A stretch of DNA of 6,510 nt from Bacteroidota bacterium. GTDB taxonomy: Bacteria; Bacteroidota; Bacteroidia; Bacteroidales; P3. The translations under genes were made by a program, and so were the position numbers. The notes beneath the pieces are model-generated. The model saw only the letters and a list, made by a program, of their open reading frames with translations. It was not told the DNA's origin and searched no databases. Below, one piece after another: positions 1 through 6,416 of this stretch. Position 1 is the first letter of the stretch. Each line of letters opens with the position of its first letter. The stretch spans positions 1 through 6,510 of the forward strand of contig JAUNWC010000094.1 of assembly GCA_030540495.1 (NCBI GenBank), given 5' to 3'.

Positions 1-126
1 AAGGTATGCCATAGGTATGGTATCTCCTTGATAAATAGTGCCAAACACGGTTATACCTCCCACAACCTGTCCTTTTGTCAAAAGAAAACAAAACAATAAT
101 ACTACAAAACTGAGAGTTTTTTTCAT
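1..126 (-). CDS. Exported protein, N-terminal fragment (runs off left edge)
   Basis: This is the first 42 codons of a gene read on the minus strand. It starts at the ATG complementary to 124-126 and continues past the window edge. The N-terminus is a typical signal peptide: Lys2 and Lys3, a hydrophobic core over about residues 5-17 (LSFVVLLFCFLL), then KGQ with likely cleavage before Gln20. The mature part begins VVGGITVFGTIYQGDTIPMAYL. From memory, the GDTIP element resembles the start of DUF4294, a family of small exported Bacteroidota proteins, but 42 residues are too few to be sure. The start lies 9 bases (A-rich, no Shine-Dalgarno) after the clpX stop, so translation from a clpX transcript is likely. 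The gene is certain enough from its signal peptide and spacing; the family is a guess. Confidence 0.7.
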   Translation of the reverse strand, partial: MKKTLSFVVLLFCFLLTKGQVVGGITVFGTIYQGDTIPMAYL

Positions 127-135
127 TTCTTTTTT

Positions 136-1380
136 TTATTTCAACTTTAATAGTTTTGTATCCAAAACCTTTTCTGCATATTCTTTTGTTATTACAACTT
201 CTTTTTCTTGCTTATCATCTGGTATGGAAAACATCAAATCATTCATAACATTTTCCATAATAGAACGCAGACCTCTTGCTCCCAAAGCATATTTCAAAGC
301 CGTTTGAACAAAATAATCCAAAGCCTCATTCTCAAAAATCAATTTCTTATTATCCATTTCAAACAATTTTTGATATTGTTTGGTTATAGCGTTCTTTGGT
401 TCGGTAAGTATGCGTTTAAGGGCTTGTTCGTCCAACTTATCTAAGGAAGTCAGCACAGGAAACCTTCCTATAAGTTCTGGTATAAGTCCAAATCTCTTCA
501 AATCCTGTGGTTGTACATATTTCAAAAACTCATCTGTGTCTATGCTCTCTCTTTTCAGTGACTCCGAAAAACCTATGGCATTGGAATTCATACGAGAGGC
601 TATATTTCTTTCTATACCATCAAAAGCACCTGCCGCTATAAAAAGAATATTGCGAGTATTCACTTGAATAAATTGTTGCTCAGGGTGTTTTCTTCCTCCC
701 TCAGGTGGAACATTTACCATAGTACCCTCTAAGATTTTTAACAAAGATTGTTGAACACCTTCTCCGCTTACATCTCGTGTTATGGAAGGATTATCTCCCT
801 TGCGGGCTATTTTGTCTATTTCGTCTATAAAAACAATACCTTTCTCTGCCTTTTTTACATCATAGTTAGCATTTTGCAAAAGTCGGGTAAGTATATTTTC
901 TACATCCTCGCCCACATATCCTGCCTGCGTTAGAGTGGTAGCGTCTGCTATGCAAAAAGGTACGTTCAAAAGATTGGCTATAGTACGAGCAAGCAAAGTC
1001 TTACCTGTTCCCGTTTCACCTATCATTATTATATTTGATTTCTCCAACTCTACATCATCCGTACTTTTGCCACCAGCCACATAGTTCAACCTTTTGTAAT
1101 GGTTATAGACCGCTACAGCAAGTGTTTTCTTTGCCCTGTCTTGTCCGATAACATATTGATTAAGAAAATCAAATATTTCTTTTGGTGTTTTTAATTCTAA
1201 GTGTTCTGCGGGCGAAACTTCGTTGTGTCTATGTTCCTTTGCTACCATTTTATTTACTTCTCTCAAACAACTATCACAAATACCCACACCCTGAAACATA
1301 GAGGTATAAAATTTATTTACCCTACTTGCAGGTCTGCCACAAAAAGCACAAATTTCTTGTATATCTTTTTCTTTAGCCAT
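136..1380 (-). CDS. clpX: ATP-dependent protease ATP-binding subunit ClpX
   Basis: ClpX is a cytoplasmic hexameric AAA+ unfoldase that recognises tagged substrates, unfolds them with ATP and threads them into the ClpP peptidase. At 414 residues the protein is full length for the family. The N-terminal C4 zinc domain is intact (Cys11, Cys14, Cys35, Cys38). Next come Walker A GETGTGKT at 121-128, pore-1 loop GYVG at 154-157, Walker B VFIDEIDK at 183-190, the RDVSGEGVQQ segment at 202-211, the RKH pore loop at 230-232, the ClpP-docking IGF loop at 269-271, the arginine-finger region GRFP at 305-308 and sensor 2 GARGLR at 367-372. The start is fixed by the zinc domain, which begins just after residue 10. 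With IGF present, a ClpP partner should be encoded elsewhere in the genome. The upstream neighbour is a sugar permease on the same strand, 72 bases away; the downstream neighbour is the truncated exported-protein gene. The identification is very secure. Confidence 0.98.
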   Translation of the reverse strand: MAKEKDIQEICAFCGRPASRVNKFYTSMFQGVGICDSCLREVNKMVAKEHRHNEVSPAEHLELKTPKEIFDFLNQYVIGQDRAKKTLAVAVYNHYKRLNYVAGGKSTDDVELEKSNIIMIGETGTGKTLLARTIANLLNVPFCIADATTLTQAGYVGEDVENILTRLLQNANYDVKKAEKGIVFIDEIDKIARKGDNPSITRDVSGEGVQQSLLKILEGTMVNVPPEGGRKHPEQQFIQVNTRNILFIAAGAFDGIERNIASRMNSNAIGFSESLKRESIDTDEFLKYVQPQDLKRFGLIPELIGRFPVLTSLDKLDEQALKRILTEPKNAITKQYQKLFEMDNKKLIFENEALDYFVQTALKYALGARGLRSIMENVMNDLMFSIPDDKQEKEVVITKEYAEKVLDTKLLKLK

Positions 1381-1435
1381 CCTAAGTTCTTAATAAGTTT
1401 TTTTATCCTTAGTTTTATACTACAAAATACTATTA

Positions 1436-1443
1436 CAAAATTA
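1436..1443 (-). promoter_or_regulatory. Possible -7 promoter box for clpX
   Basis: On the minus strand these bases read TAATTTTG, an exact match to the Bacteroidota -7 consensus TAnnTTTG. Transcription would start near 1429, giving a leader of roughly 48 bases before the clpX ATG. No TTTG -33 element lies at the expected 19-21 base spacing, and such matches arise by chance in AT-rich DNA. If real, it would let clpX be transcribed independently of the permease gene upstream. Confidence 0.3.
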
Positions 1444-1452
1444 AAAAAAATA

Positions 1453-2697
1453 TTATTTCCCTATCTTATAACCTCTAAGGGCATAGAATAAGATAAACAA
1501 ATAACAAGGCAAAAATAATATATAAGGCAGATGCAAAGAGCCAACTGCATCAGAGAAACCACCATAAATCAAAGGTATTATTGCTCCTCCTACTATAGCC
1601 ATAATCAAAAGAGCAGAGGCAAAGGAAGTGTTTTTGCCAAGTTTATCTATAGCCAAAGCCCAAATAGCACCCCACATTACAGCATTTGAGAAAGAGAGTA
1701 AAATAAAAAATACCAAAGAGCAAAGCCCTGTGGAGAATAGGGCAATAAGTACAAAAACAAGAGAAATCAAAGAGCAGTAAACAAGAGCTTTTCTTTGTGA
1801 AATATACTTTGGTATAAGTATTATTGTGGAAATATACCCTATCAAAAGAGCCATAAGAGCAAACATTCCTATTTTGGAATAAATAGTATCGGGCAAACCT
1901 ATTGATTTGCTATAAGGAACGAGGGTGTCTATTGCCATAACCTCCGCACCTTCATAAAAGAACAAAGCCAATACACCCAACCATAGATAAGCAGGGAGTT
2001 TTTTGGTTTGAGGCTTATCATCTTTGTAATCTGCATTATCATCCGAGGAATTTACATTTGGAAGTTTTGCAAGAAAGACCATAAGAGAAATAACAACCAA
2101 AGCACAAGCCATAATTATATATGGCAAAATAATTCTGTGAGCAAGTTCATTGAGTAAAATTATTTTCTCCTCTCCCACAACAACATTTATATTGTTGTTT
2201 ATCTCATCAAAATTATGCAATAAGGCTTTTGAAAAAATGTATATTCCTATTATACCTGCTATCTTGTTAAATAATCCCATTATACACATTCTTTGCGTTG
2301 CTGATTCTATTGGACCCAATATTGTTACGTATGGATTGGCAGCCGTTTGCAACAAAGCCAAGCCCGTTCCCTGAACGAACAACCCAAATAAGAAAACAAC
2401 ATAATTTCTACTCAAAGCCGCAGGAATAAAAATCAAACACCCAACTGCCATAACCAAAAGACCCAAAGACATTCCCTTTGCAAAGCCTGTCCTTTTGAGA
2501 ATACTCGCCGAGGGCAAAGCCATAACAAAATAAGAAATATAAAAGGCAAAGGTTACCAAATAGGCTCGAGTATCGGACAACTGACACGCCGTCTTAAGAA
2601 ATGGTATCAATTGATTGTTAAGCCAGGTTATAAACCCAAATACAAAGTACAATATACCTATAATGGTAAGCGGAAAAAGATAACTATTTTTTTTCAT
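1453..2697 (-). CDS. Sugar MFS transporter, FucP/GluP-like (FHS family)
   Basis: This is an inner-membrane, 12-helix major facilitator permease of 414 residues, the normal family length. It resembles the fucose/glucose-galactose H+ symporter family. Characteristic segments are FGFITWLNNQLIP at 20-32, the loop LKRTGFAKG at 67-75, and the strongly conserved GTGLALLQTAANPY at 110-123 followed by the ILGP motif at 126-129 and GLFNKIAG at 141-148. A hydrophilic central loop (about 211-235, with several Asp and Lys) separates the two six-helix halves, and the second half opens with YEGAEV at 248-253. The acidic residues used for proton coupling in E. coli FucP (Asp46, Glu135) appear as Asn28 and Gln117, as I recall for many Bacteroidota glucose/galactose-type members, so fucose is not the obvious substrate. 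The substrate cannot be named from sequence. The start codon at 2695-2697 gives a short Lys-rich N-terminus before helix 1. clpX lies 72 bases downstream. Confidence 0.9.
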   Translation of the reverse strand: MKKNSYLFPLTIIGILYFVFGFITWLNNQLIPFLKTACQLSDTRAYLVTFAFYISYFVMALPSASILKRTGFAKGMSLGLLVMAVGCLIFIPAALSRNYVVFLFGLFVQGTGLALLQTAANPYVTILGPIESATQRMCIMGLFNKIAGIIGIYIFSKALLHNFDEINNNINVVVGEEKIILLNELAHRIILPYIIMACALVVISLMVFLAKLPNVNSSDDNADYKDDKPQTKKLPAYLWLGVLALFFYEGAEVMAIDTLVPYSKSIGLPDTIYSKIGMFALMALLIGYISTIILIPKYISQRKALVYCSLISLVFVLIALFSTGLCSLVFFILLSFSNAVMWGAIWALAIDKLGKNTSFASALLIMAIVGGAIIPLIYGGFSDAVGSLHLPYILFLPCYLFILFYALRGYKIGK

Positions 2698-2721
2698 CGT
2701 TATTTATACTATATTACAATG

Positions 2722-2729
2722 CAAAGTTA
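2722..2729 (-). promoter_or_regulatory. Possible -7 promoter box for the sugar permease
   Basis: The minus strand reads TAACTTTG, an exact TAnnTTTG match. A transcript would start near 2715, about 18 bases before the permease ATG. There is no -33 TTTG at 19-21 bases. The box lies inside a direct repeat of ATGCAA (2719-2724 and 2729-2734, 10 bases apart), which could be a regulator site or chance. Confidence 0.35.
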
Positions 2730-2815
2730 TGCAATTTTTTTGGGATTTGATTGTTATTTTTATTAGCAAATAAAATATTTTGTAAAAATACAACGTTTTT
2801 ATCGCAAATTATTAC

Positions 2816-2823
2816 TACTTTTG
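2816..2823 (+). promoter_or_regulatory. Possible -7 promoter box for the Sel1/phosphomutase operon
   Basis: TACTTTTG matches the Bacteroidota -7 consensus TAnnTTTG exactly and lies 34 bases before the first Sel1 gene, giving a predicted leader of about 28 bases. A -33 TTTG at the right distance is absent; the nearest one, at 2779-2782, is too far upstream. The leader before the ATG at 2858 is A-rich with no Shine-Dalgarno motif, as usual in this phylum. It would serve all three genes of the plus-strand unit. Confidence 0.4.
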
Positions 2824-2857
2824 TAACTATATTTGCGTCTAAAAACAAAAGAAAAAG

Positions 2858-3454
2858 ATGAAGAGAGTAAGAGAAATAATAGGTATTATTTTCGTATTTG
2901 TGTGTTTTTGCAATCTAATGGAAACAAAGGCTCAAACCTTTGTGGTTGCAGCAAGAGATGGTGATGCTGTGGCTCAGTATAAACTCGGCAGGATGTATTC
3001 CCAAAACGACAAAATGCAAAAGGATATAAAAAAAGCAATCTATTGGTATAAAAAAGCAGCAGAACAAAATCAAAAAGACGCAATTATGGCTCTTGGAGAT
3101 TTGTATTATTACGGCACTGAGGTTAAGCAAAACTTACATTTAGCCTTTACTTATTATAAGCAAGCAGCAGATTTGGACAACTATGAGGCTTGTTATTCTT
3201 TGGGAGAAATGTACTCGCAAGGAGTAGGAGTAGCCAAACATTTGCCAACAGCCTTTTCCTACTATAAAAAAGCAGCAGATAAAGGAGGTTTGGCAAAAGC
3301 AATGTTTAAGGTGGGTACCATGTATTATGATGGTTTAGGGTGCAAAAAAGATGTTGCCCAAAGCCTTAATTACATAAAAATGGCTTACAAAGAAGGGTAC
3401 CCTACTGCATTGGAATATTGGAACGAAAAACAATTATGGCAATATGAAGAATAG
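2858..3454 (+). CDS. Secreted Sel1-repeat (TPR-like) protein, 4 repeats
   Basis: This 198-residue exported protein is built almost entirely of Sel1-like repeats, short helix-turn-helix units that stack into a protein-binding solenoid. Residues 1-25 form a Sec signal peptide: a basic start KRVR, a hydrophobic core at 7-18, and a cleavage site TKA before Gln26. Cys16 and Cys18 do not sit in a lipobox, so it is more likely periplasmic than a lipoprotein. Four repeats follow at about 36-72, 73-108, 109-144 and 145-181, each with the pattern A..LG.(M/L)Y...G....D...A..YYKKAA. The third (LGEMYSQGVGV then FSYYKKAADKG) is the most canonical. The short tail ends KQLWQYEE. The stop overlaps the start of the next gene by 11 bases, suggesting translational coupling. 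The partner and process are unknown; Sel1 proteins elsewhere act as adaptors, which does not identify a role here. Confidence 0.9.
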   Translation: MKRVREIIGIIFVFVCFCNLMETKAQTFVVAARDGDAVAQYKLGRMYSQNDKMQKDIKKAIYWYKKAAEQNQKDAIMALGDLYYYGTEVKQNLHLAFTYYKQAADLDNYEACYSLGEMYSQGVGVAKHLPTAFSYYKKAADKGGLAKAMFKVGTMYYDGLGCKKDVAQSLNYIKMAYKEGYPTALEYWNEKQLWQYEE

Positions 3455-4445
3455 AAGTACAAGAGGAATAATAATTTTCTTTGCTTTCTTGTTATTGGTA
3501 TCTGTTTTTAACGGATATGCACAGCAAAACTTAGAACTTAAGGCTCGCTCGGGCAATGTTACAGCAATGTTTAAGTTGGCAGAAGAATATTATAAGGGAA
3601 TAGGAAGATTACAAGACGACAGACAAGCATTTATTTGGTACAAACAAGCAGCAGATAAAGGCAATTTGGAAGGTAGTTATATGGTTGCCTATATGTATGA
3701 AGCGGGAAAAGGATGCTCACAAAACTATACCAACGCTTTTAATTATTATATGAAAGCAGCAGAAAGAGGGCATGAAAACTCGCAATTAAAAGTTGCCATA
3801 ATGTTTGATGCTGGTTTGGGAACAAAAAGAAGTCTTTCTCGTGCTTATCTTTGGTATAGAATATGTGCAGAAAGAAACGAAGGTTTGGCACAAAGACGTA
3901 TAGCCGATTGTTATTTAACGGGAGAAGTAGTAGAAGAAAATTGGCAAGAAGCCGTCTATTGGTACGAAAAAGCGGTGGATAATCAAGACACTGTTGCCAT
4001 GGCTTATTTGGCTTACATATTGTCCTCCAACGGTGCTATTGCTCCAAATTATGCTAAGGCGGACAGCCTTACAAAAATCGCTTTGCAAAAAAATATTCCT
4101 ATGGCCGAATATGTTTATGCTCTCTTTTTAGAAAACGGATATGAACAAAAAGTAAATAAAAAGAAAGCAATGGAGTACTACAACAAAGCAGCAAAAGGTG
4201 GTATTTTGCAAGCAAAAGAAGTTGTCGCAATAGAAAATTATAAGAAAACCAACTCCATAACACAAATTTTGGATTTAAAACAAATTTACAGAGCAGAAAC
4301 CTATCTTATACTTGCCCAAGCCTATAAGGAGGGAAAAGAAGTAAAAAAGAATAATAAAAAATCTTTGGAATATTATAGAAAGGCTGCAAATATGGGTAGC
4401 CTTGAGGCTCAAACCTATTTAGAAAACAATAAAAAACGAAGATAA
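3444..4445 (+). CDS. Secreted Sel1-repeat (TPR-like) protein, 7 repeats
   Basis: This is a 333-residue exported paralogue of the preceding protein. The signal peptide is residues 1-26: KNRSTR, a hydrophobic stretch at 9-22, and cleavage at GYA before Gln27. Sel1 units can be read at about 39-74, 75-110, 111-146, 147-182, 183-218, 219-254 and 285-320. The first two and the last are clearest, for example IWYKQAADKG at 64-73 and LEYYRKAANMG at 308-318. Residues 255-284 (around NSITQILDLKQIYR) do not fit the repeat and look like a decayed unit or hinge. The tail is basic (NNKKRR). The mature N-terminus (ARSGNVTAMFKLAEEY) parallels that of the upstream protein (ARDGDAVAQYKLGRMY), consistent with tandem duplication and later gain or loss of repeats. 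The start at 3444 lies inside the upstream gene and is required to include the signal peptide. The phosphomutase begins 3 bases after the stop. No enzymatic motif is visible. Confidence 0.92.
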   Translation: MKNRSTRGIIIFFAFLLLVSVFNGYAQQNLELKARSGNVTAMFKLAEEYYKGIGRLQDDRQAFIWYKQAADKGNLEGSYMVAYMYEAGKGCSQNYTNAFNYYMKAAERGHENSQLKVAIMFDAGLGTKRSLSRAYLWYRICAERNEGLAQRRIADCYLTGEVVEENWQEAVYWYEKAVDNQDTVAMAYLAYILSSNGAIAPNYAKADSLTKIALQKNIPMAEYVYALFLENGYEQKVNKKKAMEYYNKAAKGGILQAKEVVAIENYKKTNSITQILDLKQIYRAETYLILAQAYKEGKEVKKNNKKSLEYYRKAANMGSLEAQTYLENNKKRR

Positions 4446-4448
4446 ATT

Positions 4449-6191
4449 ATGGCTGAATTAGACAAGCAAGCAGTTTTGAACGCTGAACAATGGTTAAACC
4501 AAAAAGGTATCAGCGAAGAAATAAAACAAGAAATACTAAGGCTAAAACAAGAAAATATAGAAGAATTTAACGATGCTTTTTATAAAAAACTTGCTTTTGG
4601 CACGGGTGGTCTTAGAGGTATTATGGGAGTGGGTACCAACAGAATGAATACCATTGTTGTGGCTACTTCCACTCAGGGATTTGCCAACTATATAAAAGAG
4701 CAGAATTCTAACAAAAAAGATATAAAAGTTGCTGTTTCTTTTGACAGCAGAAACAATAGCAAGGAGTTTGCTCAAATAGTAGCCAAAGTCTTTGCAGGCA
4801 ATGGTTTTAAGGTGTTTTTGTTTGAAAACATACACCCTACTCCACTATTAAGTTTTGCCGTTAGAGAATTAAGGTGCGAAGCCGGAGTTATGATAACAGC
4901 CTCTCATAACCCTAAGGAGTATAATGGTTATAAGGCATATTGGAACGATGGAGCACAATTGGTATTTCCACACGATGAGGACGTAATCTCAAGAGTTGAT
5001 GCCATAGAAGATATTTCACAAGTAAAAATGCAAGAAAGTATGGACAATATTACCATACTTGACAATGATTTTGACAAAATATATTTTGAGAAACTAAAAA
5101 CTCTTTCGCTTGCAAGTGAGGGCTTAGATAAATTTAAAAATATAAAAATAGCATATACACCTTTGCACGGCACAGGTTACAAAATAATACCGGAGGCATT
5201 GCGTTTGTTTGGCTTTAATGATGTGGTTTGTCAAAAGGAGCAAAGCCAGCCTGATGGCAACTTCCCTACGGTAGTTTATCCAAATCCAGAGGAGAGAAGT
5301 GCTTTGGAACTTGGTTTAAAACTTATGGAAGAAGAAAAAGCAGATATTCTTTTGGCTACTGACCCTGATGCAGATAGAGAGGCTTTGACTATAAGAGATA
5401 ACGAGGGCAAGGTAATGATGCTTAATGGCAATCAAACAGCCTCTTTATTAACCTATTACCTTTTGGAAAGATACAAAGAACTTGGAGCCTATAAAGGCAA
5501 TGAATTTATCATTAAGACCATAGTTTCCACAGAGTTAATGAGAGTTTTGGCAGAGGACTACAATGTTAAATGTTATGATGTCTTAACAGGATTTAAATGG
5601 ATAGCCGACAAAATTCTCAAATTGGAAGGCAAAGAAAAATACATAGGCGGAGGAGAGGAAAGTTATGGCTATTTGATAGGCGATTTTGTACGAGACAAAG
5701 ACTCCATATCTGCTTGTTGTATATTGGCTGAAATGTGTGCTTGGGCAAAACAAAACAACAAAACTATTTATAATATCCTTTTGGAAATATATCAAAAATA
5801 TGGTTATTATCAAGAGGGGCTTGTTTCCGTTGTACGCAAAGGAAAGAGCGGAGCAGAGGAAATAGAAAAAATGATGCAAGATTTTAGAAATCACCCTCCT
5901 AAGACTATAATAGGAAAGAATGTTGTTAAAATAGATGATATTCTATTGCAAACAAGCAAAAACCTTTTAACAGGCGAGCAAACCAATTTGACCATTCCTA
6001 AATCAAATGTTTTGCAATACTACCTTGAGGACGGAAGCAAAATATCCATCAGACCTTCTGGCACCGAGCCTAAGATTAAATTTTATTTTGGAGTAAAAAT
6101 GGAATTTAAACCAGGAGATGACTTCAAAACTCTTTGCAACACTGCTTTGACAAAAATAGAGCAGATAAAAAAGGAATTAAATCTTATATAG
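4449..6191 (+). CDS. Phospho-sugar mutase (phosphoglucomutase/phosphomannomutase, PgcA/PGM2-like)
   Basis: This cytoplasmic alpha-D-phosphohexomutase is 580 residues long, the size of the PgcA/PGM2 branch rather than the roughly 450-residue bacterial ManB/AlgC type. It should interconvert hexose 6-phosphate and 1-phosphate through a phosphoserine, supplying glucose 1-phosphate or mannose 1-phosphate for nucleotide sugars; members of this branch can also act on pentose phosphates, so the main substrate is uncertain. All four domain signatures are present. The substrate loop GTGGLRG is at 51-57. The catalytic loop TASHNP at 150-155 contains the phosphorylated Ser152. The metal-binding DPDADR at 305-310 supplies Asp305, Asp307 and Asp309. 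The sugar-specificity loop GGGEESYG is at 400-407, and the phosphate-binding RPSGTEPK is at 535-542. The start at 4449 is 3 bases after the upstream stop and gives the usual helical N-terminal extension. It is the last gene of the unit and is followed directly by a non-coding repeat region. There is no sign of damage. Confidence 0.95.
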   Translation: MAELDKQAVLNAEQWLNQKGISEEIKQEILRLKQENIEEFNDAFYKKLAFGTGGLRGIMGVGTNRMNTIVVATSTQGFANYIKEQNSNKKDIKVAVSFDSRNNSKEFAQIVAKVFAGNGFKVFLFENIHPTPLLSFAVRELRCEAGVMITASHNPKEYNGYKAYWNDGAQLVFPHDEDVISRVDAIEDISQVKMQESMDNITILDNDFDKIYFEKLKTLSLASEGLDKFKNIKIAYTPLHGTGYKIIPEALRLFGFNDVVCQKEQSQPDGNFPTVVYPNPEERSALELGLKLMEEEKADILLATDPDADREALTIRDNEGKVMMLNGNQTASLLTYYLLERYKELGAYKGNEFIIKTIVSTELMRVLAEDYNVKCYDVLTGFKWIADKILKLEGKEKYIGGGEESYGYLIGDFVRDKDSISACCILAEMCAWAKQNNKTIYNILLEIYQKYGYYQEGLVSVVRKGKSGAEEIEKMMQDFRNHPPKTIIGKNVVKIDDILLQTSKNLLTGEQTNLTIPKSNVLQYYLEDGSKISIRPSGTEPKIKFYFGVKMEFKPGDDFKTLCNTALTKIEQIKKELNLI

Positions 6192-6312
6192 TTGTTATAG
6201 GTTAGCACAGTTGGGAGACTGAGGCTATTCTTTATAGGTTGTAATAGGTTAGCATAAGTTAGAGCCTGTGGCTCCTTATAGGTTAAGATAAGTTGTTATA
6301 AGTTATAATAGG
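6192..6312 (+). repeat. Degenerate 10-base repeat array, forward orientation
   Basis: A decamer of consensus about TTRNNATARG begins directly after the phosphomutase stop. Units in this orientation are at 6192 (TTGTTATAGG), 6202 (degenerate), 6239 (TTGTAATAGG), 6249 (TTAGCATAAG), 6283 (TTAAGATAAG), 6293 (TTGTTATAAG) and 6303 (TTATAATAGG). Related TCYTTATAGG units lie in register at 6229 and 6273. The run is interrupted twice by a GC-richer mini-hairpin element (near 6213-6228 and 6261-6275). Because 10 is not a multiple of 3 and each unit tends to carry TAG or TAA, all three forward frames are repeatedly stopped, so this is non-coding. I do not recognise the repeat family. Confidence 0.8.
6262..6274 (+). 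repeat. Mini-hairpin in left arm
   Basis: GAGCC-TGT-GGCTC is a 5-base-pair GC-rich stem with a 3-base loop, embedded between decamer units. No T-run follows, so it does not look like an intrinsic terminator. Confidence 0.6.
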
Positions 6313-6353
6313 AGGTCAAAGCCGTTACATTTTGTTATACGCTTATAAAATCT

Positions 6354-6416
6354 CCTATGCTAACTTATTACAACCTATGCTAACCTATAGGAGCCAAAGG
6401 CTCCAACCTATGCTAA
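6354..6416 (-). repeat. Degenerate 10-base repeat array, inverted orientation
   Basis: The same decamer appears here on the opposite strand: CCTATGCTAA at 6354, 6374 and 6407 (three identical copies) and CTTATTACAA at 6364, with a diverged unit CCTATAGGAG at 6384 leading into a mini-hairpin. The units here are more uniform than in the left array. The change of orientation occurs within 6313-6353. Confidence 0.8.
6390..6404 (+). repeat. Mini-hairpin in right arm
   Basis: GGAGCC-AAA-GGCTCC is a perfect 6-base-pair stem with a 3-base loop, at the position in the right arm that corresponds to the left-arm hairpin. It is preceded by CCTATA and followed by AACCTATG, that is, by decamer sequence on both sides. 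Confidence 0.65.

Noticed and set aside
38..307. Plus-strand open frame across the left-edge gene and the end of clpX
   Set aside because: It overlaps two minus-strand genes that have good independent evidence, and its translation is low-complexity.
1381..1452. Intrinsic terminator between the permease and clpX
   Set aside because: The gap is AT-rich with T-runs on the minus strand, but I find no GC-containing stem next to them.
1201..1491. Plus-strand open frame across the clpX start and the intergenic gap
   Set aside because: It is antisense to well-defined clpX sequence, is rich in Phe/Ile/Tyr and low-complexity residues as expected for the reverse of AT-rich coding DNA, and shows no family motif.
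2858..2935. Lipoprotein signal in the first Sel1 protein (Cys16 or Cys18)
   Set aside because: The cysteines lie within the hydrophobic core and are not preceded by an L-(A/S)-(G/A) type lipobox; a signal peptidase I site at TKA/Q fits better.
5583..5894. Minus-strand open frame inside the phosphomutase
   Set aside because: It lies fully antisense to the conserved GGGEESYG region of the mutase and has no recognisable domain.
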